Part shown: positions 8,781-21,405 of the stretch, piece after piece | Layout of the letters: every line of letters begins with the position of its first letter | Position numbering within the stretch: position 1 is the first letter of the stretch | Assembly: GCF_002088275.1 (NCBI RefSeq) | Contig: NZ_AQQS01000010.1 | Span: forward strand, 90,254 to 154,253 | Source: Aurantimonas sp. 22II-16-19i | GTDB lineage: Bacteria; Pseudomonadota; Alphaproteobacteria; Rhizobiales; Rhizobiaceae | Reading direction: 5' to 3' | DNA: 64,000 nucleotides | The notes under the pieces: model-generated | Told to the model about the DNA's origin: nothing | Databases searched by the model: none | The model's input: the letters and a program-made list of their open reading frames with translations, nothing else | Position numbers and translations under genes: made by a program

Positions 8781-9884
8781 TCATTCGTTTCCGGGCAGGG
8801 TGTACAGAATGAACTGGCTCTTCTGGTGACGGCTGAAATTGTTGTCCGAGGCAACCACGAGCGAACGTTCGCCGCCGATGTCGGGCCCCCAGCTGACCGC
8901 CTCGATATTGTCGATGTCGAGCCCGCCGAAGTCGCCCTCGTCGATCTTGAACCACAGCGTCTTTTTCAGCGGCGCGATGTCTTTGGCCCGCGCATCGGCC
9001 GACACTGCCTGCTCATCCCGCGGCGCGACGACGTAGAAGGCGATGCGATTGCCGATCCCATCGACATAGGCCCGCTCGACGACGATCAGCCGGCCGTCCG
9101 GCAGGGCCAGCAATTCGCTCACCCCGTTGTCGGCATACTTCACCGGCTGCGTCGGCCGGAACGGGATCGGGTCGGTCTCGTAGAAATACTCGGCCCCGGG
9201 GCGTTCGTTGCCGAGATCGATCGTCAGAAGCCGCGACCGGCTGCCGGCCTCGAAGGTCGCCTTGTCGCCGTCCTGGGCCAGGGCATTTTCGGTGATGGCA
9301 TAGAGGGTCTGGTCGTCCGGCGAGATCGCGAATCCTTCGAAGGCGAGATTGGAGCGGACGCCGCGGGTTCCATCGCCATTCGGCAGGAAGGCTTCCGGCA
9401 GGTCGAGGGTTTTCTCCGCCTTGCCGTCCATCGTTGCCACGACGATCTGCGGCCGGCCTTCGGCATCGCCCTCGCTGGACCAGACGAGACGATCCCGCGT
9501 CCCGTCGCGCCGGATCGCCTCGGGATCGACGGCACCCTTGGCGAAGGCCTCGCCGTCCTCGCTGCGCAGCGTATGGGTCGCCGCGATGTCGAGAGTGGCG
9601 ATGCCCGTGTCCGACAGGGCGAGCCTCAGTTCGTAGAACCGGGCGGGCGCCTTGTCCGAGCGGTCGTCGGAGATGGCGTAGAAGAGACCCGTCTCCGCAT
9701 CAAAGTCGAGGCCGGAAATGCCGCCGAATTCGGTGCCGGCGATCGTCAGGCCGGTCGGCAGGACGATCTGACCGCGATAGGTCGGCTGCGGCAGCGGCGC
9801 GGCGTCCTCGGCGAACACCGCCGTGCTGCTGGCAGCGAGGAAGCCGAGTGCGGCAGTCGCCATCAGGCGACGAGTGAACGACAT
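8781..9884 (-). CDS. Exported phytase-like/esterase-like protein
   Basis: A 367-residue protein with a signal peptide (MSFTRRLMATAALGFLAASS, cleavage near AVFA-ED) and a body matching the 'esterase-like activity of phytase' family (PF13449): GGISGLDFDAETGLFYAISDDRS, the DPEAIRR segment, LAFEGFAISPDDQTLYAITENAL and GLDIDNIEAVSWG. The family is a beta-propeller found in the periplasm or secreted; activity on phytate is not established for these proteins. The start at 9884 is preferred (GAGG nine bases upstream); ATG at 9899 and GTG at 9929 are alternatives. Monocistronic. Confidence 0.8.
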   Translation of the reverse strand: MSFTRRLMATAALGFLAASSTAVFAEDAAPLPQPTYRGQIVLPTGLTIAGTEFGGISGLDFDAETGLFYAISDDRSDKAPARFYELRLALSDTGIATLDIAATHTLRSEDGEAFAKGAVDPEAIRRDGTRDRLVWSSEGDAEGRPQIVVATMDGKAEKTLDLPEAFLPNGDGTRGVRSNLAFEGFAISPDDQTLYAITENALAQDGDKATFEAGSRSRLLTIDLGNERPGAEYFYETDPIPFRPTQPVKYADNGVSELLALPDGRLIVVERAYVDGIGNRIAFYVVAPRDEQAVSADARAKDIAPLKKTLWFKIDEGDFGGLDIDNIEAVSWGPDIGGERSLVVASDNNFSRHQKSQFILYTLPGNE

Positions 9885-10072
9885 GGCGTTTGGCCTCATG
9901 GAAACGATGCCCCCTTGTCGCGCCTTCACCTGACAGGGCGATGACAGGCGGCTTCAGGCAAGAGCCGCCCCGGCCGTCGCCGGTCGGCAGGACGGGACGG
10001 GTCAAACGCCCTGTCACAGACCCTCGACACGCCAACCTGCAGCCGGGCCACCCGGTGAGGTGGTTCGCCCGC

Positions 10073-11035
10073 TCACAGCGGCGTGCGGGACCATGCAAAG
10101 CCGCCCTTTCTCGTCTTCTTCAGCCGATAGAGCGCCTCGTCGGCCTGTCGCAGGAGGTCACGCAGATCGGCGCCGTCCCGCGGCCACAGGCTGGCGCCGA
10201 TCGTCGCCCCGAGCGTGATCGTGTGATCGCCCGCGATGAACGGTTCCGCGAAGGCCTGCTCGATGCGCCGGGAGAGGGCGTCGACCTGGCTGGGGGCGCT
10301 GAGACCGGGGAGCAGGATGACGAATTCGTCACCGCCGATGCGGAACAGCAGATCGCTCCCCGGGACGCATTCCCGCAGCCGCCCGGCGACGGCCGTCAAA
10401 GCGGCATCTCCGACCTCGTGGCCCATTTGGTCGTTGACCGGCTTGAAGTTGTCGAGATCAATCAGCAGCACCGCCAGCATCTGGTCCCCGTTGCTGGCGA
10501 GGGACGATGTTTCGTCGAGCCACCGCGCCTGCAGGGCGCGCCGGTTGCCCGCCCCTGTGAGGGCGTCTTCATAGGAGATGCGGCGGAGAGCCTCCTCGGC
10601 TTCCTTGCGCGAAGAAATGTCCTCGAAGGTCGCGATCCCGATGTTGACGTCGTGCAGGAGGATGCCGCGGTGCTGCACGGTCAGGACCGCCCCATTCGCG
10701 CAGAGCACGCGCAACTCGATGGCATCGACCTCCGAAATGCCGCTTGCCCGGGGCTGCCAGAGGTTCTGCCAGCGCTGGCGCGCGTGAGCCCGACCGGCTG
10801 GATCTATATAGGCATGATCGATCCATTCATCGACCGTCCGGAAACTGCCGTCGCCATAGCCGAACAGCCGTTTGAAGGCCCGGTTCATGAACTGGATCTC
10901 GCCGCTGGGCAGCACCGCCCAGGAAATGGCCATCGGAAGGCAATCCAGGACGACGTACAGGTCGCGCTGGGAGGCGATCTGGCCACTGGTAGCTCTGTCG
11001 AGTAGTTCCCGCAATTGTGCCTCCGACAGCCGCAT
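10073..11035 (-). CDS. PAS-GGDEF diguanylate cyclase
   Basis: A 320-residue soluble protein with a PAS-like sensor region at about residues 25-145 (VLDCLPMAISWAV through FEDISSRKEAEEALRR) and a GGDEF domain at about 150-315 (YEDALTGAGNRRAL, LLIDLDNFKPVND, RIGGDEFVILLPG). The intact GGDEF signature predicts synthesis of cyclic di-GMP from two GTP. The inhibitory RxxD site that usually precedes it is absent: the equivalent residues read PGSD, so product feedback through that site is not expected. No EAL domain. What the PAS region senses is unknown. Confidence 0.9.
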   Translation of the reverse strand: MRLSEAQLRELLDRATSGQIASQRDLYVVLDCLPMAISWAVLPSGEIQFMNRAFKRLFGYGDGSFRTVDEWIDHAYIDPAGRAHARQRWQNLWQPRASGISEVDAIELRVLCANGAVLTVQHRGILLHDVNIGIATFEDISSRKEAEEALRRISYEDALTGAGNRRALQARWLDETSSLASNGDQMLAVLLIDLDNFKPVNDQMGHEVGDAALTAVAGRLRECVPGSDLLFRIGGDEFVILLPGLSAPSQVDALSRRIEQAFAEPFIAGDHTITLGATIGASLWPRDGADLRDLLRQADEALYRLKKTRKGGFAWSRTPL

Positions 11036-11394
11036 CCGGCTCGGTCAAAGTGTTACGCTGGAATGGGTTTACGATTTGATCGAGATGGCTGTTTCTCGGG
11101 AAATTCGACGCAGCGATCGTCGCTCATCGGCGTCACATTCGGCGGCCACCGCTCGACGGCGGTGAACCGACGAGCGCTTGCACGATCGGGCGACCGGTGG
11201 ATCGTCGTGCCAGATCGTCGACGCTGCAGCGATCAGAAGATGACTTCGCCAGCGCGAGACCGTTGCCTCAAGGCAACACCGGCTCTGAAATCCTGGGCCG
11301 CCCGCACAAGCCCTAATCCAGCCGTCTGTGGTCTCTATCGGCCCTTCAGAAGGACAAGCAAGCGGGCGGCGAATGCCCGATCTCAAGGCTGGAC
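11036..11394. other. Intergenic region upstream of the OmpA-like gene
   Basis: 359 bases between divergent genes. No recognisable coding region, RNA or repeat was seen; it presumably holds the promoters of both flanking genes. Confidence 0.4.
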
Positions 11395-12060
11395 ATGATG
11401 AAGAAACTCGCTCTCGCTCTCGCCCTCACCGCCGCCTTCGCCGGCTGCACCACCGATCCCTATACGGGCGAACAGAAGATCTCCAACACCCTCGGCGGTG
11501 CGGGTATCGGCGCCGGCGTCGGCGCCCTCGGCGGCTACGTGATCGGGCGGGCGACCGGCACCGATGCCGGCCGTGCCGCCCTGATCGGTGCCGGCGTCGG
11601 CACTTTGACCGGCGGCGGCATCGGTCTCTACATGGACAATCAGGAAGCCAAGCTGCGCCAGCAGCTGCGCGGCACCGGCGTCTCGGTCACCCGCGTCGGC
11701 GACCGCATCATCCTCAACATGCCCTCCAACATCACCTTCCCGACCGACCAGGCCTCGATCCTGCCGGGCTTCTACCAGACGCTGAACTCCGTCGCGCTCG
11801 TGCTGGAAGAGTTCGACCGGTCGATCGTCGACGTCTATGGCCACACCGACAGCCAGGGCTCGGACTCGTACAACCTGCAGCTCTCGCAGCAGCGCGCTTC
11901 CTCGGTCAGCCAGTATCTGGCGAGCCAGGGCGTCAATCCGCGCCGGCTGAACACCCAAGGCTTCGGCGAGAGCCGGCCGGTCGCGTCGAATGCCACGGAG
12001 GCCGGCCGCGCGCAGAACCGCCGGGTGGAGATCTCGATCTCGCCGCTGACCTCGGGCTGA
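11395..12060 (+). CDS. OmpA-family lipoprotein with glycine zipper
   Basis: A 221-residue outer-membrane lipoprotein. The N-terminus MMKKLALALALTAAFAGC is a type II signal peptide with lipobox AFAGC. Residues about 30-80 are a glycine-zipper region (GAGIGAGVGALGGYVIG, GAGVGTLTGGGIG), followed by an OmpA-like peptidoglycan-binding domain: VYGHTDSQGSDSYN, LSQQRASSVSQYL, GFGESRPVASN and NRRVEISI. The overall plan is that of YiaD/Pal-like proteins, which link outer membrane and peptidoglycan. A very strong terminator follows. Confidence 0.93.
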   Translation: MMKKLALALALTAAFAGCTTDPYTGEQKISNTLGGAGIGAGVGALGGYVIGRATGTDAGRAALIGAGVGTLTGGGIGLYMDNQEAKLRQQLRGTGVSVTRVGDRIILNMPSNITFPTDQASILPGFYQTLNSVALVLEEFDRSIVDVYGHTDSQGSDSYNLQLSQQRASSVSQYLASQGVNPRRLNTQGFGESRPVASNATEAGRAQNRRVEISISPLTSG

Positions 12061-12081
12061 TCGCGCGCCCGTCATGTCATG

Positions 12082-12123
12082 AACGACGAAGGCCGGGCTC
12101 GATGGGGCCCGGCCTTCGTCGTT
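12082..12123 (+). terminator. Rho-independent terminator of the OmpA-like gene
   Basis: A perfect 17-bp stem: 12082-12098 pairs with 12107-12123 around an 8-base loop, rich in GC in the middle (GGCCGGGC / GCCCGGCC) and ending in a short T run (GTTTC). It begins 22 bases after the stop codon and lies between convergent genes. Confidence 0.9.
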
Positions 12124-12211
12124 TCGATGCTTGCAACTGGCGATCTCGCGGCAATCTGCCCTGCCGCCGCCGGGGAGTGTGGCGCCGGCCCGCGGTCTCG
12201 CCGCGCCCGCG

Positions 12212-12427
12212 TCAGTACTGGTTGCCGACCGCGCCTCCGACGGCCGCGCCGCCGACGCCGCCGACGATGGCGCCGCCGCTACCGGCAATCGCATTTCCGG
12301 CCACGGCGCCGGTCGCGCCGCCGATGCCGGCACCCGCCAGCGTCTTCTGGGTCCGGCTGCAGCCGGCGCTGATCGCCAGCCCGGCGACGAGGCTCAGGAC
12401 GACGGTGCTCCTCACGATGGTCTTCAT
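12212..12427 (-). CDS. Small glycine-zipper lipoprotein
   Basis: A 71-residue protein starting [20 protein letters not shown] with lipobox SAGC, so the mature lipoprotein begins at Cys23. The rest is almost wholly a glycine zipper ([17 protein letters not shown] and [16 protein letters not shown]). Such proteins are osmotically inducible or Rick17kDa-like envelope components that associate with membranes; no enzymatic role is expected. A GGAAGGA sequence sits 8 bases before the ATG, which decides this start over a longer upstream frame. It is convergent with the OmpA-like gene and divergent from fumC. Confidence 0.85.
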   Translation of the reverse strand: MKTIVRSTVVLSLVAGLAISAGCSRTQKTLAGAGIGGATGAVAGNAIAGSGGAIVGGVGGAAVGGAVGNQY

Positions 12428-12648
12428 GTCTCGATCCTTCCGAAACGCACACTTGGTTGGTGAAGGAGAAACTCGGGCACGCTGGCAAAATGACAAGGTT
12501 TTTCAACGGCGCCTTTGTGACCCGGCTATCGAGGTGCTCCTCGGCGCCCGCTCCTTCAAACGATTTTAGCCGGCCGGCGCTCTTCCGATCACACGCTGCC
12601 GCCGCTATTGGCAGATCAGCCAAACGTCTTCGAAGGAGGGGCACCCCC

Positions 12649-14037
<1,389 letters not shown>

Positions 14038-14334
14038 CGGCCGGGACTGACAAAACGGCACGACGCCATGCCTGACGCATGGGCCAGCCGGACGCAGGGG
14101 CTGCGCCAGCTCCCTTTCCCCGCCGCCCAACCCCTTCTCCCCGCCCGGGAGAAGGCCGCCGCAGGGCCCGGCCGGGAGAGGCAGCGCTGGATCTCTGCTG
14201 CCCGATTGTATCGTCGATCATTGACAATTCGTTGGCTATTCGCCCCGATGCATTGACGATCGCTCTCGGCTATCTCTGCGTCATCGAAACCGACCCGACG
14301 GAAATCCCGGCCGGGCGATCATCGGAGCCACACC

Positions 14335-14715
14335 ATGAACCAGACCCTGATTCTCGCCGGCCGCGTTCTCCTCGCGGCCATCTTCGTCATCTCCGGCTTC
14401 GGCAAGCTGGCCGGCGCCGAGGGCTTTTCCGGCTTCCTCGCCAGCCTGAACTTCCCGGCGCCGCTTCTCATGGCCTATCTCGTCGGCGCCTTCGAGCTCT
14501 TGGCCGGCATTGCCGTCGTCGTCGGCTTCCAGACGAGGATCGTCGGCATCGCGCTCGCCCTCTTCTGTGTCGCCACCGGCTTCCTCGTCCATGGCGCGGA
14601 TCAGACGGCGCTTCTGAAGAACATTGCTCTTGCCGGTGGCTTCCTCGTTCTCGCCGGCTCCGGCGCCGGTTCGATCGCCGTCGACAAGACCAAGCGCGAG
14701 AGCCGCTACGCCTGA
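14335..14715 (+). CDS. DoxX family membrane protein
   Basis: A 126-residue integral membrane protein with four predicted helices. The first contains LLAAIFVISGFGKLAG, the hallmark N-terminal segment of the DoxX family, and the third region VGAFELLAGIAVVVGF is the second conserved block. DoxX-type proteins are implicated in redox stress and thiosulfate or quinone-linked processes, but the function of this orphan is unknown. The 297 bases before it hold no gene that I can support; TTGACA at about 14222 may be part of its promoter. Confidence 0.9.
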   Translation: MNQTLILAGRVLLAAIFVISGFGKLAGAEGFSGFLASLNFPAPLLMAYLVGAFELLAGIAVVVGFQTRIVGIALALFCVATGFLVHGADQTALLKNIALAGGFLVLAGSGAGSIAVDKTKRESRYA

Positions 14716-14740
14716 TCGGCGGCCAACGCCGCCGCCTGCC

Positions 14741-15214
14741 TCACGGCGCCGGGTTCTCGGTCGCGAGCGGCATGTTCGCCTTGTATTCCTTCTTGGCGCG
14801 TTCGGCTTCGGCGGACGCGCCGGTTTGCGCCCCGGCCGCGGCTGAAGCCTCTTCCGCCTCGTCGCCGGCGGCGAGCGTCGTGACGTCGAGGCGCGCCGTG
14901 GGCCTGTAGGGATTGCCCGCCTCGCTCTCGCCGCTCCGGTCCGCCGCGGCTGCGCCGGAACTCGCCGAGGCTGCGGAAGTGCCGCTGCTCCCCGCAGCTT
15001 TCTGCGCCCTGGCCAGGTCGGCCGTGTATCTCGAAACCAGCGCCTGCTGCGTCGTCGCCTCCTCGCTGTCGCCGGCGGCCTCGGCATCGCTCGCGGCCTT
15101 CTGGGCGGAGGCGAGCCTTTCCTTGATGGCGGCGACGTCGTCTTTGCCGGCACTCGTGCTGTCGCTGGACAGCACGGTGCTGGTCGTGCTCCCCGATCCG
15201 ATGGTCAGTGACAT
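14741..15214 (-). CDS. Hypothetical Ala/Ser-rich protein
   Basis: A 157-residue protein I do not recognise. The N-terminus MSLTIGSGSTTSTVLSSDS is Ser/Thr-rich with no signal peptide. Residues about 25-70 (DVAAIKERLASAQKAASDAE and onward) look like an amphipathic or coiled-coil helix. The rest is low-complexity Ala/Ser/Gly with a segment NPYRPTARLDV. The ATG at 15214 with GGAG eight bases upstream is preferred over a TTG at 15280. Codon bias looks coding (GC-rich third positions). It lies upstream of nothing obvious: doxX is convergent and hisG lies behind it on the same strand. Confidence 0.6.
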   Translation of the reverse strand: MSLTIGSGSTTSTVLSSDSTSAGKDDVAAIKERLASAQKAASDAEAAGDSEEATTQQALVSRYTADLARAQKAAGSSGTSAASASSGAAAADRSGESEAGNPYRPTARLDVTTLAAGDEAEEASAAAGAQTGASAEAERAKKEYKANMPLATENPAP

Positions 15215-15357
15215 GCGCCGGTCTCCGCTGGCTGGAAGGTCGTTGAAAAGACGACCATCAGCTAGAGGTATGATCGTCAAGGAAGCCTTGCCGCAGGCGT
15301 TTCGGCAGGTTTCATCCTGTTACGAAACCTTTCCCGCAGGGAGGGACCGGCGCGGCC

Positions 15358-16050
15358 TCAGCGCGCGAAGCGGCCGGCGAGCGCGTCGCGCAAGGCGCCC
15401 TCGCCCGCCTCGGGCCGACGCGCATGGGAGCGAACCAGACAGGCCTCCGACTTCAGGATCACCCCGTCCGACAGGATCTTCAGCTGATTGGCGACGAGCG
15501 TCGAACCGGTCGAGGTGATGTCGACGATGATGTCGGCGGAGCCCGCCGCCGGCGCACCCTCGGTGGCGCCGAGGCTCTCGACGATGCGATAGCTCTGGAT
15601 GCCGTGGATACGGCTGAAGAAGCCCTGGGTCAGCCGCCAGTACTTGGTCGCGATCCGCAAGCGGCGCCCGTGGCGCGCCCGGAACGATCCGGCCACGTCG
15701 CCGAGATCATCCATGGTCTCGACGTCGACCCAGGCTTCCGGCACCGCCACGACGACGTCGGCATGGCCGAAGCCGAGGCGGGCGACGATGCCGACCGTCC
15801 GGTCGGGATCGGCCACCGTCTCGCGGATCAGGTCCTCGCCGGTGATGCCGAAATCGACCGCGCCGTCGCGCAGTTCGCGGGCGATCTCCGAGGCCGACAG
15901 GAGCAGGACCTCGAGCCCGTCCAGTCCTTCGACCTGCGTACGGTAGGAGCGGGTCTCGCCGGCGGTGACGGTAATTCCGGCATCCTTCAGCGCGGCCACG
16001 GATTTCTCCATCAGCCGGCCCTTGGAGGGAATGGCGAGGGTGATGGTCAT
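15358..16050 (-). CDS. hisG: ATP phosphoribosyltransferase, short form
   Basis: Catalyses the first step of histidine synthesis, joining ATP and PRPP to give phosphoribosyl-ATP. At 230 residues it is the short form (HisG_S) that lacks the C-terminal ACT regulatory domain and needs HisZ, encoded just upstream. Visible motifs: [13 protein letters not shown] at the N-terminus, [26 protein letters not shown] and the PRPP-binding region [20 protein letters not shown]. The start ATG at 16050 follows GGAGGG by about 6 bases. It is the last gene of hisS-hisZ-hisG, 46 bases after hisZ. Confidence 0.97.
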   Translation of the reverse strand: MTITLAIPSKGRLMEKSVAALKDAGITVTAGETRSYRTQVEGLDGLEVLLLSASEIARELRDGAVDFGITGEDLIRETVADPDRTVGIVARLGFGHADVVVAVPEAWVDVETMDDLGDVAGSFRARHGRRLRIATKYWRLTQGFFSRIHGIQSYRIVESLGATEGAPAAGSADIIVDITSTGSTLVANQLKILSDGVILKSEACLVRSHARRPEAGEGALRDALAGRFAR

Positions 16051-16096
16051 TGGCTGCCCTCCCATCGATGGAGATCGCAAAGGCTCTTTCCGACGC

Positions 16097-17233
16097 TCAT
16101 GCGGATACTCCGGAATTCGATACCCTCTCGATCCGGTCGAGCCAGAGCGAGAAGCCGACGGCCGGGATCGGCATGTCGGCACCGAGGATGGTCATCAGAC
16201 GGTCGTAGCGCCCGCCGCCAACGAGCGGATCCTCGGCGCCTCGCTCCCGCGCCTCGAAGACGAGGCCGGTATAGTAGTCGATCGGCCGGCCGAAGGCGGC
16301 GCGGTAGGTGACGCGGGCGAGATCGACATTCGCCGCCTGGAGCGCGAGATTGCGGGTCTGGAACGCCGTCATCGCCCGGCCGAGATCGAGGCCGACCGTC
16401 CCCATCAGATCGGCAAGACGGTCGCCGGCCTCGTCGAGCGGGCAGTCGATGGCAAGGAAGGTCTCCAGCAGCTGCAAGGGACCCTCCCCGAGCCGCGCCT
16501 CGGCGACGGCGACCTTCTCGATCAGCCGCGCAGCGATCTCGCCTGGCGAACGGCCGGAATGGAGCGGCAGCCCCGCCTCTTCCATACGCATCCGTATGAG
16601 GCGCGTCAGCGCGCCCTCCTCGCGGTCGCGGGCGAGGTCGAGCAGGTCCGGCGCGACGTCTCCCAGGGCACTTTCGGGCGCCCGCGACAGGTTCTCCAGC
16701 GCGGCGCGCAGCTGGCCGTCATGGCCGAAGGTGCGGATCAGCCGCCGCTGCCAGCCTTCCGGCAGCCCCAGCGCCCGCAGCACCGCCTCGAACAGGCCCT
16801 GGTCGCCGAGAATGACGTCGAGGTGGTCCGGCGAAACGCCGCAGGTTTCGAGGCTCGCCAGCGCGTCGGCAACGGCGCGGGCATCGGCGGTCGCACGGTT
16901 CTCCTCGCCGAGATCTTCGATCCCGGCCTGCACGAATTCTCCCGGTCCGTCCGCCCGCTGGCGAAAGACCAGGCCGCGATAGGAATAGCGCCGGGGCAGG
17001 TCCGCGCCCTCGGCGATGTGGCGCATACAGACGGGTATGGTGAAATCCGGCCTGAGGCACAGATTCTCGCCGCCCTCGCCTCGCGTCAGGAAGATGCGCC
17101 GGCGCAGCGCTTCGCCGGCCGTGTCGAGATAGGGCTCGGCCGGCAGGATGATCGCGGTCTCGGCCAGCGCCGCGCCGCGCGTGGCGAACAGCCGGTCGAG
17201 CGCGTCGCCCATGGCGTCGTCGGAGGTCGGCAC
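16097..17233 (-). CDS. hisZ: ATP phosphoribosyltransferase regulatory subunit
   Basis: A histidyl-tRNA-synthetase paralogue that has no aminoacylation role; it forms a hetero-octamer with short HisG and confers activity and histidine feedback inhibition. The 378-residue protein keeps the class II core ([34 protein letters not shown] and GGGRYDRL) but lacks the C-terminal anticodon-binding domain. I start it at GTG 17233, five bases after hisS ends; a TTG 9 bases earlier is possible. Placement between hisS and hisG supports co-regulation. Confidence 0.95.
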   Translation of the reverse strand: MPTSDDAMGDALDRLFATRGAALAETAIILPAEPYLDTAGEALRRRIFLTRGEGGENLCLRPDFTIPVCMRHIAEGADLPRRYSYRGLVFRQRADGPGEFVQAGIEDLGEENRATADARAVADALASLETCGVSPDHLDVILGDQGLFEAVLRALGLPEGWQRRLIRTFGHDGQLRAALENLSRAPESALGDVAPDLLDLARDREEGALTRLIRMRMEEAGLPLHSGRSPGEIAARLIEKVAVAEARLGEGPLQLLETFLAIDCPLDEAGDRLADLMGTVGLDLGRAMTAFQTRNLALQAANVDLARVTYRAAFGRPIDYYTGLVFEARERGAEDPLVGGGRYDRLMTILGADMPIPAVGFSLWLDRIERVSNSGVSA

Positions 17234-17238
17234 GGTGT

Positions 17239-18879
17239 TCAAGCCTTGCCGGACTGGCGGGCGAGGATGTCGCGAACGGCGGCGATCATCGCTTCCGGAT
17301 TGGCCGGATCGTAGTCGACCATCTCCTGCCCCGCCCGCGCCTCGCGCCATTCGGCATTGTCGGTGATCGTCGCCGACACTTCCTTGCCGAGCGCCAGATC
17401 CTTCACCTGCACCTTGCCGGCGGCCTTTTCGTCGCCACCCTGGATGATCACGCAAGGGGCATTGCGCCGATCGGCATATTGCAGCTGCTTGCCGAACTGC
17501 TTGGGATTGCCCTGGAACACCTCGACCGGCACCGGGACTGCGGTCGGATTGCCATTCGCGTCGGTATTCAGCGCATTGCGCAGCGTCGTCGCCATCGCCT
17601 GGTAGTCGGCCATGCGGTCGCGGTCCATGACGGTGACGACCACCGGGCCGGTGCGCTCCGACGTCTCGAGCCGCCCGAGATTCTTCAGCGCCGTCATCAA
17701 TCGCGAGACGCCGATGGAAAAGCCCGTCGCCGGCACCAGCTGGCTCATGAAGCGCGACACCAGCCCGTCATAGCGCCCGCCGCCGCCGACGGAGCCGAAG
17801 CGCACGACCTCGCCCTTTTCGTTGGTGACGTCGAAGAGGAGTTCGGCTTCGAAGACCGGGCCGGTGTAGTATTCGAGGCCGCGGACGACTGATGGGTCGA
17901 TCTTCATGCGGTCGAAAACGTAACCCGCATTCTGACAGAGATCGCTTATTGTCCGAAGTTCCGCCATTCCCTCGTGATAAAGCTTGGATGCGAGAAAAAG
18001 CCTGTCCAAGTTGTCGAGGGTTGCCGGATTACCCATGCCGAAAGTAACGTTGTCGTCTCCGAATTTTGCTGTCGCAACCAGTTCACCTGGGGACGCGCCG
18101 ATTCGAGGATCGCCCTCTTGGCGCACACCCGGCTGGCTCATGACGAAACGGAATAATTGATAGCTGGAATCCTCATCCAGCCCCGCTCCCGGCGTGAAAT
18201 CGCCGCTCTCGTCTTTGCGCCCCGCGCCGAGCAGCAGCCGGACGCCCTCCGGCCCAAACTTGTCCAACTTGTCGATCGCCCGGAGCACCGTCAGCCGCCG
18301 TCCGGCATTCTCCTCGCCACCGAGGCCGATCGCCTCCAGCACCCCGTCGAGCACCTTCCGGTTGTTCACCCGGATGACGTATTGCCCGCGCGGGATGCCC
18401 AGCGCCTCCATCGTGTCGGCCATCATCATCGCCATCTCGGCGTCGGCCGAGACGTTCGGCGCGCCGACGATGTCGGCATCGAACTGCATGAACTGGCGAA
18501 ACCGCCCCGGCCCCGGCTTCTCGTTGCGGAAGACATAGCCCGCCCGGTAGCTGCGATAGGGCTTCGGCAGGGTTTCGTAGTTCTCGGCCACATAGCGGGC
18601 GAGCGGCGCGGTGAGATCGTAGCGGAGCGACATCCACTGCTCGTCGTCGTCCTCGATCGAGAACACGCCCTCGTTCGGCCGGTCGCTATCGGGCAGGAAC
18701 TTGCCGAGCGCATCGGTATATTCGAACACCGGCGTCTCCACCGGCTCGAAACCGTAGGTCTCGTAGACCCGGCGGATCTTCGCCAGCATCTCGTCCTGTG
18801 CGCGCAGATCGGAGGCGTCCCGATCGACGAAGCCGCGCGGCACCCGCGCCGTCACCCGTTTCGGCTTTTTCGCAGCCAT
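17239..18879 (-). CDS. hisS: Histidine--tRNA ligase
   Basis: Class II synthetase that charges tRNA-His. The 546-residue protein carries motif 2 ([21 protein letters not shown]), the histidine-binding [15 protein letters not shown], motif 3 region [10 protein letters not shown]...GFSIGVSRL and the C-terminal anticodon-binding domain. The start [17 protein letters not shown] is chosen by homology. It is longer than the roughly 500 residues I recall for related species. The extra length maps to an unusual, lower-GC block at about 17935-18180 between the GAGL segment and the [13 protein letters not shown] segment (see findings). It leads the hisS-hisZ-hisG operon. Confidence 0.95.
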   Translation of the reverse strand: MAAKKPKRVTARVPRGFVDRDASDLRAQDEMLAKIRRVYETYGFEPVETPVFEYTDALGKFLPDSDRPNEGVFSIEDDDEQWMSLRYDLTAPLARYVAENYETLPKPYRSYRAGYVFRNEKPGPGRFRQFMQFDADIVGAPNVSADAEMAMMMADTMEALGIPRGQYVIRVNNRKVLDGVLEAIGLGGEENAGRRLTVLRAIDKLDKFGPEGVRLLLGAGRKDESGDFTPGAGLDEDSSYQLFRFVMSQPGVRQEGDPRIGASPGELVATAKFGDDNVTFGMGNPATLDNLDRLFLASKLYHEGMAELRTISDLCQNAGYVFDRMKIDPSVVRGLEYYTGPVFEAELLFDVTNEKGEVVRFGSVGGGGRYDGLVSRFMSQLVPATGFSIGVSRLMTALKNLGRLETSERTGPVVVTVMDRDRMADYQAMATTLRNALNTDANGNPTAVPVPVEVFQGNPKQFGKQLQYADRRNAPCVIIQGGDEKAAGKVQVKDLALGKEVSATITDNAEWREARAGQEMVDYDPANPEAMIAAVRDILARQSGKA

Positions 18880-19093
18880 GTCCGTTTCACCAAAGTTTGC
18901 GCGCCGGCCATCTAATGCAATGCGCGAAAAGCGCACCGACACCTGCTCCGTCGCATATGACTTGTCTCGCGAGCGGCTTAGACCATCGAAACGGGTGGCT
19001 CAAGGCGGAGGATGGGCTCGCGCGCGCTTCGAAGAGCTGGAACGCGCGGCGCTCATGATACTATATTGGGGCGACCTTGCGAGGAGATGCGCG

Positions 19094-19375
19094 ATGACCA
19101 GCATCACGATCACCAATATCGACGGCGATTTGTCTGCTCGGCTTCGGCGTCGGGCCACGGAACACGACCGTTCCATCGAAGAGGAAGCGTCGCTGCTGTT
19201 GAAGTGGGCGCTCGAAGTGCCGGAAGATCAGCTCGGCATTCCACCTGCACGCGAGCATGCCTCTCCGCCGCGGAACCTCTACGAGGCCATTCGCAGACAC
19301 ATCGATCCCATCGGCGGTGTCGACTTGGAGCTTCCCGCGCGGGAAATGATCCGCGAACCGCCGACGTTCGACTGA
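19094..19375 (+). CDS. FitA-like antitoxin (ribbon-helix-helix)
   Basis: A 93-residue protein starting MTSITITNIDGDLSARLRRR, the N-terminal beta strand and helix of Arc/FitA-type ribbon-helix-helix DNA-binding antitoxins (family pattern: IRNLDDDLKARLRRRAAEHGRSMEEEAR). The following ATEHDRSIEEEASLLLKWAL fits. The C-terminal half, not conserved, would bind the toxin. GAGGAG precedes the ATG by about 7 bases. It ends 6 bases before the PIN-domain toxin. Expected to neutralise that toxin and repress the promoter just upstream. Confidence 0.85.
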   Translation: MTSITITNIDGDLSARLRRRATEHDRSIEEEASLLLKWALEVPEDQLGIPPAREHASPPRNLYEAIRRHIDPIGGVDLELPAREMIREPPTFD

Positions 19376-19381
19376 AGCTGA

Positions 19382-19801
19382 ATGATCGTCCTCGATACCA
19401 ACGTTCTTTCCGAAGTCATCAAGGTGGCGCCGCATCCGGCGGTGCGGAACTGGTTCATCGGCTTGCAACCAGCAAGCGTTTGCATCACAGCCGTAACCGA
19501 GGCTGAGTTGCGATACGGTGCCGAGATACTCCCTGACGGTAAGCGCAAGACGTCGTTGCTCAAAGCAATCGACAGCACGATCACATTGGCCAAAGGTGGC
19601 GGCACCGTGCCTTTCGACCGAGAGGCAGCCGAGCAATTCGCTTTGATCGCTGCAGCCCGCCGTCGCTCGGGCCGTCCAACCAGTTTGCCGGACTGTCAAA
19701 TCGCGGCAATCGTTCGCGCACGAAATCTGGTTCTGGCCACACGCAACATCAAGGACTTCACGGATTGCGGGATCGCGCTTGTCGACCCTTGGAAGGCTTA
19801 A
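19382..19801 (+). CDS. PIN-domain toxin (FitB/VapC-like)
   Basis: A 139-residue PIN ribonuclease. The four metal-binding acidic positions are visible: MIVLDTNVLSE (Asp5), VTEAELRYGAE (Glu), SLPDCQIAAIV (Asp) and ATRNIKDF (Asp). Family members cleave tRNA or other structured RNA when freed from antitoxin. It follows the FitA-like gene directly, giving an apparently intact type II module. Local GC is lower than in the surrounding housekeeping genes, consistent with acquisition. Confidence 0.92.
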   Translation: MIVLDTNVLSEVIKVAPHPAVRNWFIGLQPASVCITAVTEAELRYGAEILPDGKRKTSLLKAIDSTITLAKGGGTVPFDREAAEQFALIAAARRRSGRPTSLPDCQIAAIVRARNLVLATRNIKDFTDCGIALVDPWKA

Positions 19802-19825
19802 GCTCCAGCGCCCCCGAAGCCTCCC

Positions 19826-21316
<1,491 letters not shown>

Positions 21317-21405
21317 TTTGCCGAACACCTCAACCGCGAACCAATTGCCGTCATTCGCCAAACGTAGTAACAACTAGCCGCCTGAGACTAGGGCGGAGCG
21401 AGCCC

